Shown piece by piece: positions 21,761-30,079 of a DNA stretch of 43,855 bases. Position numbers and translations under genes: made by a program. The notes beneath the pieces are model-generated. The model ran no database searches and was not told where the DNA came from. It was given only the letters and a program-made list of their open reading frames with translations. This DNA comes from Agromyces tardus. GTDB lineage: Bacteria; Actinomycetota; Actinomycetes; Actinomycetales; Microbacteriaceae. Numbering within the stretch: the first letter of the stretch is position 1; each line of letters begins with the position of its first letter. Location of the stretch: assembly GCF_003710805.1 (NCBI RefSeq), contig NZ_RHHB01000025.1, positions 1 through 43,855 on the forward strand, given 5' to 3'.

Positions 21761-22831
21761 TCACAGGTGGTCGAGTAGGGTTCGAGTCCCACCTTCCGCA
21801 CCGGGCCTCGCTACTGAACGATCGGCCCTCGATCTTCTCCCGATCGGGCGCTTCCACCGTCTGCCCTCGACGCTCGTGTCCGCGCCGACCCGCTCCAGTG
21901 CATCATCCATCAGTGCAGCGAGTGGTTCACCGCCGTATCGGAGATAGTCGCCTCGGTTGTAGACAGCGACTGAGTCCTCTCGACCCGGCATCCTCAGACT
22001 CTCGACGAGAATGGCGACGGCGATCCTCGCTTCTGTTGACGACTCGTTCGCCAACAGCGCCACGATCTGACGCGCAACGCTCGGGTAGTTCCGGATCGGC
22101 TTCACGTCATGCGGTAGCAGCGCCGGCTCGAACCGGGAACCCCGGAACTCGACATCTTCGAAGCGTGCTTCGCGAAAATCAACCGACTTGAGCGGTCCGA
22201 CTTCTCGCTTCCCCGGGAGCTGCCGACAATCGAAGAGGACGTCGCGAAGGTCCCCCTGAAACTCGCAGCGATGGAGTTCGCATTGCTCGAACTGCACACC
22301 ACGGAGCCGACAATCGATGAAAGCGCAGTCCGTGAACGCCGCGCCCCAGAACACGCCGTCGCGCAGATCTGCTCCGTCGAACCTGATCCCGCGCCAGGTG
22401 TTCCCAGCTCCCTGCTGCCATGTTCCCAGGGCGGACTCCCGGAGGTCGGTTCTCGTGAACGAAGAGTCGGTGAGCTTGGTCCGCCACATCCGCCAGTCCC
22501 GGCACTCCGCGCCATCGAAGACGCAGTCGGAGATCGCGCTGTCGAAGAACCTGATCTGCGAGAGGCGCGAGTAGGAGAGATCGAGCTTCCTCCATCGACC
22601 GCGCCGAATAGTCGGGACCCAGTCGCGAGTGATCGCCGACAGCCCCCCTGATCCGACGACTCCGCCCGGCTCGGCACCCGGAAAGGTGAGCCCCCGAAGG
22701 TCTACCCGCCCTTCAACGTTCCCCAGGCCGATGGGCCGGCTGGTTCTCCCGAGAAGCCACCCGACGGCGGCGACTTGGAGGGGACGCCCGCGCGGCGTCT
22801 GCCATCGCGCACGAAGGTCACTCGGTCTCAT
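21761..22831 (-). CDS. Pentapeptide-repeat protein, 3' end running through attR
   Basis: ATG 22831 (or GTG 22840) gives about 356 aa. The middle is a pentapeptide-repeat beta-helix with A(D/N)LxX-type units: FDGAECRDW, FTRTDLRESALG, FDGADLRDGVFWGAAFTDCAF, LRGVQFEQCELHRCEF, DFREARFEDVEFRGSRF. Such solenoids mimic DNA or scaffold proteins; no resistance role is implied. The last ten or so codons read antisense through attR into the element. Before integration the frame would have run into the tRNA antisense strand and stopped at its anticodon loop. The C-terminus has therefore been changed by the insertion. Confidence 0.75.
   Translation of the reverse strand: MRPSDLRARWQTPRGRPLQVAAVGWLLGRTSRPIGLGNVEGRVDLRGLTFPGAEPGGVVGSGGLSAITRDWVPTIRRGRWRKLDLSYSRLSQIRFFDSAISDCVFDGAECRDWRMWRTKLTDSSFTRTDLRESALGTWQQGAGNTWRGIRFDGADLRDGVFWGAAFTDCAFIDCRLRGVQFEQCELHRCEFQGDLRDVLFDCRQLPGKREVGPLKSVDFREARFEDVEFRGSRFEPALLPHDVKPIRNYPSVARQIVALLANESSTEARIAVAILVESLRMPGREDSVAVYNRGDYLRYGGEPLAALMDDALERVGADTSVEGRRWKRPIGRRSRADRSVARPGAEGGTRTLLDHL
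21778..21801 (+). repeat. attR: right attachment site
   Basis: Exact 24-nt copy of the tRNA-Leu 3' end (10787-10810). The rest of the tRNA is absent here, so this is the distal junction of the element. Confidence 0.9.
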
Positions 22832-22933
22832 TGGATACACAGCCCCTGGAAGCGTTCGATCATCAGATCCTCTCGACGGGCGCCATGCTCGGCGCACTCA
22901 ACCTCTTCTGATGCCTCCGCACGGCTCGCAGCG

Positions 22934-23908
22934 TCAGCGCAACGGCGCCGCTTCCCCTGGAACCGGCTCTCGGCCGTCGACGGCACCCCGTCGCATCCGG
23001 ATCCGCGGGAATTCGAACAGCAGCGTGCCGTTGAGGTAGCGCGCGAGCAGGAAGCATCCGGCGAGCGTGACGACCAGGGCGACCGCGTAGGTCACTGCGG
23101 CCGGGACGACGCCTGCAATCAGCAGCGCAGTGATCCAGATGAACGGCACGTGCGCAACGTAGAACACGATCGACCGCTGCCCCACCCACTCGAGCCACCT
23201 CGCACGCCGAAGACGGGTCGCGAACCAGACGACGCCCACGACGCCGAGGATCGACAAGGCGAACGGTCGCCAGTGAGCGATCGGCACGTACCCGTTGACG
23301 GTCGCCGAGTAGGCACCCCACGCCGACGCGGCGACCAGGCACAGGACGGGGATGATCGGGCCGAGCCGGAGCCAGCGCTCGAGCCAACGCGACATCGTCG
23401 CCCCGGCGAAGAAGTACAGACCGAACCAGAGCGTGTTGTTCACGAACGCGATGTCGGAGTGCACCGACTCCATGGCGATCAGGCCCCCCACGAGGACGAC
23501 GACGGGGTGGATCCACTTCGTGAGATACCCGACGGCGTAGCAGGCCAGCAGCACGCCGAGGTACCAGAGGTGCGCCCCGTCGCCCAGCCAGAACCAGACG
23601 TCGGAAGGGCGGGCGGTGGGCCAGGCCACCAGCACCAGGACGGCCGACCAGACGAGCAGCGGCCAGGCGATGCGACGCAGCTTCCCTTCGACGTAGGCCG
23701 GGGCGGGCTTCGAGAGTGACTGGTCGAGCAGGAGACCCGAGAGGAACATCAGGAGCGGGATCCGATACACCGACAGGAAGTTGCTCGCCCACTCGATCCC
23801 GGCAGGGACCGTCGGATACGGGATCTCGAACGCATGCCACAGCGCGACGAGCAGTACGGCCGCGCCGCGCAGCGCGTCCATCCAGCGGTGTCGGTCCCCG
23901 GGTTGCAT
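22934..23908 (-). CDS. Acyltransferase 3 family membrane protein
   Basis: ATG 23908 lies 6 nt after a TAGACT -10 box on the minus strand. The 324-aa protein begins with the family signature DRHRWMDALRGAAVLLVALWH (His-Arg-x-x-W/xD-x-x-RG) and has about ten membrane segments, including YRIPLLMFLSGLLLD and FYVAHVPFIWI. Acyltransferase-3 proteins transfer acyl groups onto extracytoplasmic sugars, peptidoglycan or small molecules. The substrate is unknown. The Ala/Pro-rich C-terminus is short and cytoplasmic. Confidence 0.85.
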   Translation of the reverse strand: MQPGDRHRWMDALRGAAVLLVALWHAFEIPYPTVPAGIEWASNFLSVYRIPLLMFLSGLLLDQSLSKPAPAYVEGKLRRIAWPLLVWSAVLVLVAWPTARPSDVWFWLGDGAHLWYLGVLLACYAVGYLTKWIHPVVVLVGGLIAMESVHSDIAFVNNTLWFGLYFFAGATMSRWLERWLRLGPIIPVLCLVAASAWGAYSATVNGYVPIAHWRPFALSILGVVGVVWFATRLRRARWLEWVGQRSIVFYVAHVPFIWITALLIAGVVPAAVTYAVALVVTLAGCFLLARYLNGTLLFEFPRIRMRRGAVDGREPVPGEAAPLR

Positions 23909-23914
23909 CCGCGA

Positions 23915-23920
23915 AGTCTA
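23915..23920 (-). promoter_or_regulatory. -10 box of a leaderless promoter
   Basis: TAGACT on the minus strand lies exactly 6 nt before ATG 23908. Confidence 0.5.
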
Positions 23921-23970
23921 CTGACCTGCTCACGCGCGCACGTACCGCCGTCATCGGGCTGCTCTCCGCT

Positions 23971-24011
23971 GACTACGGCACTGATGCTGGAATCGCATCA
24001 GTGCCGTAGTC
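23971..24011. terminator. Perfect 17-bp hairpin
   Basis: 23971-23987 and 23995-24011 are perfect inverted copies around a 7-nt loop, 22 nt beyond the citE-like stop. It is the strongest simple hairpin noticed in the window and should end the dctA-citE transcript. Confidence 0.8.
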
Positions 24012-24033
24012 GCGCGGCGAAAGCACCTACAGC

Positions 24034-24936
24034 TCAGGCGTAGTCCGACACGTGCGGCCCCGCGGTATGGGCGTCGATGCCGAAGGACCCGGCCGCGGCC
24101 AGCAGGGCCTGGGCGCGAGCGATGCGGGGCAGGTCGCTGCCGTCGCGGATGCCGTGGCGCTCGAGGGTGTCGAGCACGTCGAGCGCCCACGCGAGCTCGG
24201 CGGCCGAGGGGCTGAGCGCCGCGTTCACCACGGGCGCCTGCTCCTCGCGCAGGCAGAGCCGGCCGGTCATGCCGAGGGATGCCGCGTGGCGCGACGCCTC
24301 CGCAAGCACGGCCGCGTCGCGGGGCACCGTGGGCCCGTCGATGGGCCCGGGAAGGCCCGCCGCGCGGCTCGCCGTCACCAGGCGCGAGCGCGCGAACAGC
24401 AGGGCGATCGAGTCGTCGGCGGCGCCGGTGTCGCGGCGGAAGTCGCCGCTGCCGAACGCGAGCCGGGTCACGCCGGGCGCCTCGGCGATCTCGAGGGCCG
24501 ACTCCACGCCGCGGGCGCTCTCGATGAGGGCGACGAGCGGCACCTCTCCCCCGAGTGCCTCGAGGGTCACGCGGATGTCGCGGGGCGACTCGACCTTCGC
24601 GAGCACGACGCCCGCGACGAGGTCGGCGCTGCCGAGCAGCGCGACATCCGCTCGCCAGTGATCGCTCGACACGTCGGCGATGCGCGCCCAGGGGCGCAAC
24701 CCGTTCCGAGCGCCGTCGCTCGCTCCGGCGAGCGCACGCCGCGCCGCTGGCTTGTCGGCCGGCGCGACCCCGTCCTCGAGGTCGACGACCACCACGTCGG
24801 CCGCCGACGTCGCGAGCCGACCCGGGAGCGCCGGCGCCGACCCCGGCACGAGCAGCCACGAGCGGGCGAGCCCGGCGGGCACCGCAGCTGCGGTGCCCAC
24901 CGGGACGCTCGTCGCCAGGACCTGCTCAGCGGCCAC
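24034..24936 (-). CDS. HpcH/HpaI aldolase - citrate lyase (CitE-like) family
   Basis: The 300-aa protein has the CitE pattern: SWLLVPGSAPALPGRL at the start, DVVVVDLEDGVAPADK (Mg-binding Asp/Glu), ARIADVSSDHW, a LAKVESPRDI strand, LVALIESARGVESALEIA with the catalytic-site Glu, LAFGSGDFRRDTG, and CLREEQAPVVNAALSPS. Family members cleave (3S)-malyl-CoA or citramalyl-CoA type substrates. Its start overlaps the dctA stop by 11 nt, so uptake and cleavage are co-produced. It is shorter than free-standing malyl-CoA lyases and the exact substrate is unknown. Confidence 0.82.
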   Translation of the reverse strand: MAAEQVLATSVPVGTAAAVPAGLARSWLLVPGSAPALPGRLATSAADVVVVDLEDGVAPADKPAARRALAGASDGARNGLRPWARIADVSSDHWRADVALLGSADLVAGVVLAKVESPRDIRVTLEALGGEVPLVALIESARGVESALEIAEAPGVTRLAFGSGDFRRDTGAADDSIALLFARSRLVTASRAAGLPGPIDGPTVPRDAAVLAEASRHAASLGMTGRLCLREEQAPVVNAALSPSAAELAWALDVLDTLERHGIRDGSDLPRIARAQALLAAAGSFGIDAHTAGPHVSDYA

Positions 24937-26353
24937 CGCGCTGTCCCGCCTTGTCGTCGTCGAGCTCGCCGACGATGGCGGCGATCGTCGCCGTCGACGG
25001 GCGCTCCTCGCGGGCCACCTCGGCCTGCTCGTCGGCCGAGAGGTGGTCGTCGACGCTCATCGTGGCCTCGTCGAAGGGGCGCTCGCCCGAGAGCACGCCG
25101 CTCAGCTGCTCGCGGTCGAGCTGCTTCGTCCAGGTGCCGATGAGCAGGGTCGCCACCGCGTTGCCGGTGAAGTTGGTGAGCGCACGCGCCTCCGACATGA
25201 ACCGGTCGATGCCCACGATCACGCCCACGCCGTCGACGAGGTCGGGACGGTGCGCCTGCAGGCCGCCCGCGAGCGTCGCGAGGCCGGCGCCGGTGACACC
25301 CGCGGCGCCCTTCGAGGCGATCATCATGAACAGCAGAAGCGAGACCTGCTCGGGGATCGAGAGCGGCGTGCCCATCGCGCTGGCGATGAACAGCGACGCC
25401 ATCGTGAGGTAGATCGCCGTGCCGTCGAGGTTGAACGAGTAGCCCGTGGGGATCGTGATGCCGGCGACCGGCTTCGAGACGCCCGCGTGCTCCATCTTCG
25501 CGATGAGGCGCGGCAGCACGACCTCGCTCGACGAGGTCGAGACGATGAGCAGGTACTCGCGGCCCAGGTACTTCATCATGCGGAAGATGTTGACGCGGGC
25601 GACGAACCACAGCAGCGAGCCGAGCACGACCACGATGAACAGCGCGCACGTGATGTAGAAGGCCACCATCAGGGTGCCGAGCGCGAAGATCGCGGCGACG
25701 CCCGTGTTGCCGACGACCGCGGCGATCGCGCCGAACGCGCCGATCGGGGCGACCCACATGATCATTGCGAGGATGCGGAACACGAGCGCCTGGATCTGGC
25801 GGATCGCGCCGAGGACCGGAGCGCCCTTCGCACCCATCTTCTGCAGGGCGAAGCCCACGAGCAGCGCCACGAACAGCACCTGCAGGATGTTGCCCTCGAC
25901 GAGCGACGACAGCAGCGACGTGGGGATGATGCCGAGCAGGAACTCGCTCGTCGTCTTCGGCTCGAGCGTGCTCGTGTCGTACGTCGAGTTCGCGATGTTG
26001 AGGCCCTCGCCCGGGTGGATGAGGTTTCCGACCACGAGGCCGATGCCGAGCGCGAACGTCGACATCACCATGAAGTAGAGCAGCGCGAGCCCGCCGACCT
26101 TGCCGACGGTCGCGGCCTTCGCGATCGAGCCGACCCCGAGCACGATCGTGCAGAAGATGATCGGGGCGATCATCATCTTGATGAGCAGCACGAACGCGTC
26201 GCCGATGGGCTTCAGGCCCACGGCGAACTCGGGGGCGGCGAGGCCGACGACGACGCCGGCCAGCACGGCGAAGATCACCGCCATGTAGAGGTAGTGCGAG
26301 GAGTCGATCCTGCGACGGGGCTTCGTGCCCTCGATGCGAGACTGGAGCGCCAT
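24926..26353 (-). CDS. dctA: C4-dicarboxylate:cation symporter (DctA, DAACS family)
   Basis: ATG 26353 is preceded by AAGGCAGGGA; 475 aa. DAACS hallmarks are present: LIKMMIAPIIFCTIVLGVGS, the serine-rich hairpin STSSSEVVLPRLIAKME, GYSFNLDGTAIY (NMDGT-type motif with Asn-Leu-Asp-Gly-Thr), MMIASKGAAGVTGAG, and IDRFMSEARALTNFTGNAVAT. It imports succinate, fumarate and malate with sodium or protons. It is divergent from a CitA/CitB-type two-component system, its likely regulator, and overlaps the CitE-like gene. The C-terminal 50 residues are an acidic cytoplasmic tail. Confidence 0.92.
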   Translation of the reverse strand: MALQSRIEGTKPRRRIDSSHYLYMAVIFAVLAGVVVGLAAPEFAVGLKPIGDAFVLLIKMMIAPIIFCTIVLGVGSIAKAATVGKVGGLALLYFMVMSTFALGIGLVVGNLIHPGEGLNIANSTYDTSTLEPKTTSEFLLGIIPTSLLSSLVEGNILQVLFVALLVGFALQKMGAKGAPVLGAIRQIQALVFRILAMIMWVAPIGAFGAIAAVVGNTGVAAIFALGTLMVAFYITCALFIVVVLGSLLWFVARVNIFRMMKYLGREYLLIVSTSSSEVVLPRLIAKMEHAGVSKPVAGITIPTGYSFNLDGTAIYLTMASLFIASAMGTPLSIPEQVSLLLFMMIASKGAAGVTGAGLATLAGGLQAHRPDLVDGVGVIVGIDRFMSEARALTNFTGNAVATLLIGTWTKQLDREQLSGVLSGERPFDEATMSVDDHLSADEQAEVAREERPSTATIAAIVGELDDDKAGQRGGR

Positions 26354-26546
26354 TGCCGTCCCTGCCTTCCTTGGTCGGTCATCGCCGGCGGCGACGAACT
26401 GCGGGGTGTGCGCCAAGACTGCAGGGGCGGATACCGCGGCATCCGCTTGTGTTCATACTGTTCGCGACGGGGTTCCGCACCGCCGGCCGCGGCACGCGCT
26501 CGCGTGTCTAGGCTGAGGGCGACGCGACGCGGCGAGAGGAGGCGGC

Positions 26547-28262
26547 ATGCGAGGCATCCGGAGCTGGAGCATCGCCGGGAAGCTGTTCGCCCTGCAGCTC
26601 GTCGTGATCGTCACGCTCGCCGTGATCGCCGTCGCGTGGATCTGGGCCGACGCCCGCGCCGACGTCGAGCACGACGCCGCCGCGAAGACCCTCGCGGTGG
26701 CCGAGACGATCGCCGTCGACCCGTTCGTGCACGACGCGCTCGCGACCGACGACCCCACGGCCGAGCTGCAGCCGTACGCCGTCGACATCATGCGCGAGGC
26801 GGGCGTCGACTTCATCACGATCATGGCGCCCGACCGCATCCGGTACACCCATCCCGACCCGTCGCAGATCGGCAAGGAGTTCCTCGGCAACATCGACCGG
26901 GCGCTCGCCGGCGAGGCGTTCACCGAGACCTACACGGGCACGCTCGGCCCGTCTGTGCGCGCGGTCGTGCCCATCGAGGATGCCGCGGGCGAGGTGATCG
27001 CGCTCGTGTCGGCCGGCATCACCGTCTCGAACACGCAGGTCGCGCTCGGGGGCCGCATCGCCACGGTCATCGCCGCGGCCGCCGTGATGATCGCGCTCGG
27101 CGCGCTCGGCGCCTGGCTGCTCAGCCGTTACCTGCGCCGCGTCACGTGGGGTCGCGGCGCCGAGGAGATGAGCCGCATGTTCGCCTACTACGAGGGCGTG
27201 CTGCATTCCATCGGCGAGGGCCTCGTGCTGCAGGATGCCGCGAACGCGATCGTGCTCGCGAACGACCGCGCCGCGGAGCTGCTCGGGCTGCCCCCGCAGC
27301 TCCCCCGCAGCACGAGCCGCGACGGTGCGCCGATCCCGCTCGCGCAGCTCGGGCTCCCGGCACCCGTCGCCGAGGTGCTCGCGCGCTCCGACGCGGTGGT
27401 CGACGAGATCGTCATCACCGAGACGCACGTGCTCGTCGTCGACCGCGACGTGATCGTCTCGCGGGAGCGGCCCGGCGACCGCGGCGCCCGCCGGGTGGGC
27501 ACCGTCACGACGCTGCGCGACCACACCCGCCTGCAGGAACTGACGGGCGAGCTCGCCACCATGACGACGCTGAGCGACGCGCTGCGGTCGCAGGCCCACG
27601 AATTCGCGAACCGGCTGCACACGATCATCGCGCTCATCGAGCTCGGGCGCAGCGACGAGGCCGTCGAGCTCGCGTCGAGCGAGCTCGCGCTCAGCCAGGC
27701 GCTCGCCGACCGGCTGCTGTCGGCGGTGGAGGAGCCCGTGCTGCTCGCGCTGCTGCTGGGCAAGGCCGCGCAGGCCGGCGAGCGCGGCATCGCGTTCGAG
27801 GTCGAGTTGCCCGACCGCCTCGCGGCCACGCACCTCGACCCGCGCGACCTCATCACGATCGTGGGCAACCTCATCGACAACGCCCTCGACGCGGCCGCCG
27901 CCACGAGTGCGCCCCGAGTCGACGTGTCGATCGCGACGGGCGACGGCCTGCTGCGCATCGGCGTCGCCGACAGCGGCCCGGGCCCGCGCGAGGGCGTACG
28001 CGTGTTCGACCTCGGCGTGACGACGAAGGCGGATGCCGCGGGGCCGGACGGCGTGGCGGATCCGGCCGCCCCGACCCACGGCCACGGCATCGGGCTCGCC
28101 CTCGTGCGCCAGAGCGTCGCCCGCCTGGGCGGCGGCATCCGCGTCACCGGCTCGCGGTTCGACGTCGAGCTGCCGCTCGCGACGGCCGCGGCCGCGAGGG
28201 CCGGGGCGGGGGCAGGAGCCGGCCCGGCGAGCGCTGCGACGGGAGCCGCGACGGATGACTGA
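26547..28262 (+). CDS. CitA/DcuS-type sensor histidine kinase
   Basis: ATG 26547 follows GAGAGGAGG; 571 aa. The order is TM1 (about 10-33), an extracytoplasmic PAS-like (PDC) sensor (about 37-160) with the ligand motif RIRYTHPDPSQIGKEFLGN and SVRAVVPIEDAAGEVIALVSAG, TM2 (about 170-192), a cytoplasmic PAS (about 212-325) and the kinase core. H351 lies in the CitA-type box LRSQAHEFANRLHTI. ATP-binding boxes NLIDNALDA, DSGPGP and GHGIGLALV follow. It probably senses citrate or C4-dicarboxylates and controls dctA-citE across the 193-nt divergent spacer. Confidence 0.9.
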   Translation: MRGIRSWSIAGKLFALQLVVIVTLAVIAVAWIWADARADVEHDAAAKTLAVAETIAVDPFVHDALATDDPTAELQPYAVDIMREAGVDFITIMAPDRIRYTHPDPSQIGKEFLGNIDRALAGEAFTETYTGTLGPSVRAVVPIEDAAGEVIALVSAGITVSNTQVALGGRIATVIAAAAVMIALGALGAWLLSRYLRRVTWGRGAEEMSRMFAYYEGVLHSIGEGLVLQDAANAIVLANDRAAELLGLPPQLPRSTSRDGAPIPLAQLGLPAPVAEVLARSDAVVDEIVITETHVLVVDRDVIVSRERPGDRGARRVGTVTTLRDHTRLQELTGELATMTTLSDALRSQAHEFANRLHTIIALIELGRSDEAVELASSELALSQALADRLLSAVEEPVLLALLLGKAAQAGERGIAFEVELPDRLAATHLDPRDLITIVGNLIDNALDAAAATSAPRVDVSIATGDGLLRIGVADSGPGPREGVRVFDLGVTTKADAAGPDGVADPAAPTHGHGIGLALVRQSVARLGGGIRVTGSRFDVELPLATAAAARAGAGAGAGPASAATGAATDD

Positions 28263-28962
28263 GCCGCACGCCGCAGCGCCGCTCCGGGTGCTCATCGTCG
28301 AGGACGAACCGGTCACCGCCGAGGCGCACGCCGCCTACCTCGAGCGGGTCGGCGGGTTCGAGGTGGCCGGCATCGCCCACACGGGATCCGAGGCGATCCG
28401 GCTGCTCCGCGCGGCATCCGCCCAGCCGTCGATCGACCTCATCCTGCTCGACGTGAACCTGCCCGACGCGACCGGCATCGAGCTGTGCCGTTCGCTGCGC
28501 GCCGCGGGCATCGAGATCGACGTGATCGCCGTGACCGCGGTGCGCGACGCGGCGGTCGTGCGATCGGCGGTGTCGCTCGGCATCGTGCAGTACCTCATCA
28601 AGCCGTTCGGGTTCGCCGCGTTCGCCGAGAAGCTCGGCGCGTACCGCGAGTACCACTCGCGCGTGGGCACCGCCGTGGTCACCGACCAGCAGGAGGTCGA
28701 CGCCTCGTTCGCCGCCCTCCGCACCTCGGCGAGCGGCGACCTGCCGAAGGGCCTCACGCGCGACACCCTCGAGCGCGTGCGCGCGGCGATCCGCACGAGC
28801 CCGCGCGATGGCGTCTCCGCGGCCGAGCTCGCCGCCGACCTCGACCTCTCCCGCGTCACCGCCCGCCGCTACCTCGAGCACCTCGCCGACGCGGGCATCG
28901 TCGAGCGCGCCAGCCGCTACGGCACCCCGGGCCGTCCCGAGGTCGAGTACCGGCGACGCTGA
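28255..28962 (+). CDS. CitB/DcuR-type response regulator
   Basis: ATG 28255 overlaps the kinase gene by 8 nt; 235 aa. The receiver domain (1-125) has acidic residues at VEDEP, phospho-acceptor Asp66 (LILLDVNLPD), a VTAV strand and Lys in YLIKPFG. The C-terminal part has a TRDTLERVRAAIRTSP helix and a DNA-binding HTH (about 185-215, GVSAAELAADLDLSRVTARRYLEHL), characteristic of CitB/DcuR regulators. It is the output partner of the sensor kinase and probably activates the divergent dctA-citE operon. Confidence 0.9.
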   Translation: MTEPHAAAPLRVLIVEDEPVTAEAHAAYLERVGGFEVAGIAHTGSEAIRLLRAASAQPSIDLILLDVNLPDATGIELCRSLRAAGIEIDVIAVTAVRDAAVVRSAVSLGIVQYLIKPFGFAAFAEKLGAYREYHSRVGTAVVTDQQEVDASFAALRTSASGDLPKGLTRDTLERVRAAIRTSPRDGVSAAELAADLDLSRVTARRYLEHLADAGIVERASRYGTPGRPEVEYRRR

Positions 28963-29067
28963 CAAGGGCGACGCTCGCGCCTTCCCCGGGGCGGACGCCA
29001 CGTGAGGCACAAGACGCGAGGGAACGATGTCTCGGCGTGGCGATACGCTGTCGCGAACCGACGGGGC

Positions 29068-29073
29068 CATATT
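29068..29073 (+). promoter_or_regulatory. -10 box of a leaderless promoter
   Basis: CATATT lies exactly 6 nt before GTG 29080. Confidence 0.4.
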
Positions 29074-29079
29074 CGGGGT

Positions 29080-29850
29080 GTGAAGAATCGTCAGGAAAGT
29101 GCGGGATTCTGGCGCCGACCAGCAGTGACTGTCGTGCTCTGCCTCGCCGTCATCGGTGGCGCCGCCTTGCTTGTCGCGTTCACGGTCGGTACCGGCGCGG
29201 CCCCCGATACCCTCCGATTCGAGGTCGCGAAGAGTTCGTTCCAAGTGTTCTCGGTTGCCGTGATCGGTGCGGTGATCTCCCTGGTTACCTCCTACCTCCA
29301 AGAGCGACAGTCCGACAAACGGCTGAGCGAGGCGTTCGCGCGAGATCTCCAAGCCAAAGAAGACGACGCCGTGCGCGATGTCCTGACGAACACCATTCAG
29401 TCATACAACCGAGTCAAACGCGCCCGCCGTCTGATGTACGCCAAGACCTACGACGCCGGCGACGGGACAATGAGACTCGGCGTGTACGACGAGTACATCG
29501 ACGTGCTCATGAACGAACAACTGGAGTTTGAGCGACTCAAGCGGATGAGTCGATCGGTTCCACTTCTCTCGGGTGTCTCGATAGACATCCAAGGAAAGAA
29601 GGTTCCATTGCACGCACTGTTCGGCTCCGTCGAGGACTACTTGAATGGGGTCCTCGACGAGTACAAGACACATCGCAACACGGTTGCCTTGGCGACCGAC
29701 GGCGCAAGCCTCCACGGACTGCCTGCGACGCAGCGCTTCTTGAGCGGCGACGACTTCTGGCCCCGTATGGCGGACAAGGTGCGGAACGTGGAGATCGCCC
29801 TCCGAGGTCAACTGATGCGTCCGGATCCGCGAACGGGTAGCGGTTACTGA
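29080..29850 (+). CDS. Two-span membrane protein, atypical composition
   Basis: GTG 29080 is chosen because CATATT lies 6 nt upstream; an earlier GTG at 29002 would add 26 residues. The 256-aa protein has two membrane segments (about 15-34 and 50-68) followed by a cytoplasmic part with coiled-coil character (YLQERQSDKRLSEAFARDLQ) and an alpha-helical C-terminus. Codon use (many A/T third bases, rare in neighbours) suggests recent acquisition. The layout (two spans plus long cytosolic helices) resembles membrane effectors of defence systems, but no family is recognised. Confidence 0.65.
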   Translation: MKNRQESAGFWRRPAVTVVLCLAVIGGAALLVAFTVGTGAAPDTLRFEVAKSSFQVFSVAVIGAVISLVTSYLQERQSDKRLSEAFARDLQAKEDDAVRDVLTNTIQSYNRVKRARRLMYAKTYDAGDGTMRLGVYDEYIDVLMNEQLEFERLKRMSRSVPLLSGVSIDIQGKKVPLHALFGSVEDYLNGVLDEYKTHRNTVALATDGASLHGLPATQRFLSGDDFWPRMADKVRNVEIALRGQLMRPDPRTGSGY

Positions 29851-29934
29851 TTGGCACCTCGTCGCGGGGTGCTCTCAACACCCACTCCGCAGCCCGAGCC
29901 GGCCAAGGTTGACTACGGCAGGCGAGCGTCGTCC

Positions 29935-29962
29935 GCGGATGACGCCGAGTCGCGTCATCCGC
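29935..29962. terminator. Perfect 11-bp hairpin
   Basis: 29935-29945 pairs with 29952-29962 around a 6-nt loop, 85 nt after the upstream stop and about 115 nt before the DedA start. It probably ends the upstream transcript. A TAGACT box (about 30011) may start the DedA transcript. Confidence 0.6.
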
Positions 29963-30079
29963 CGGGCTGATTTCGGAGGGGGAACCCAGCGAGGCGCGAC
30001 ATCGGCTCGGTAGACTTCACGGACACCACGCCGCCAGCGACCCGGTGTCCGCCGTGTCCGACGACGACAGGAGCTCCCC

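Larger units (their letters stand above)
10787..21801. mobile_element. Integrated element at tRNA-Leu, satellite-like, about 11.0 kb
   Basis: A perfect 24-bp direct repeat (10787-10810 and 21778-21801) brackets the region, so excision would give a circle of 10,991 bp. The left copy is the tRNA-Leu 3' end and the integrase gene abuts it, the usual arrangement for tRNA-targeting integrases. Content: integrase, HTH protein, AlpA/Xis-like protein, replication-initiator-like protein with internal repeats, WhiB, possible phage-type small proteins and membrane or GNAT cargo. I see no relaxase, TraB/FtsK, large terminase, portal, capsid or tail genes. A phage satellite or helper-dependent island is the best fit; a remnant prophage is the alternative. 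Confidence 0.85.

Noticed and set aside
10787..21801. Actinomycete integrative conjugative element (AICE)
   Set aside because: No FtsK/TraB-type translocase or typical RepSA/Prim-Pol protein is present.
23971..24011. MITE or REP-like mobile repeat
   Set aside because: Only one copy in the window, no target-site duplication seen and location just after a stop codon fits a terminator better.
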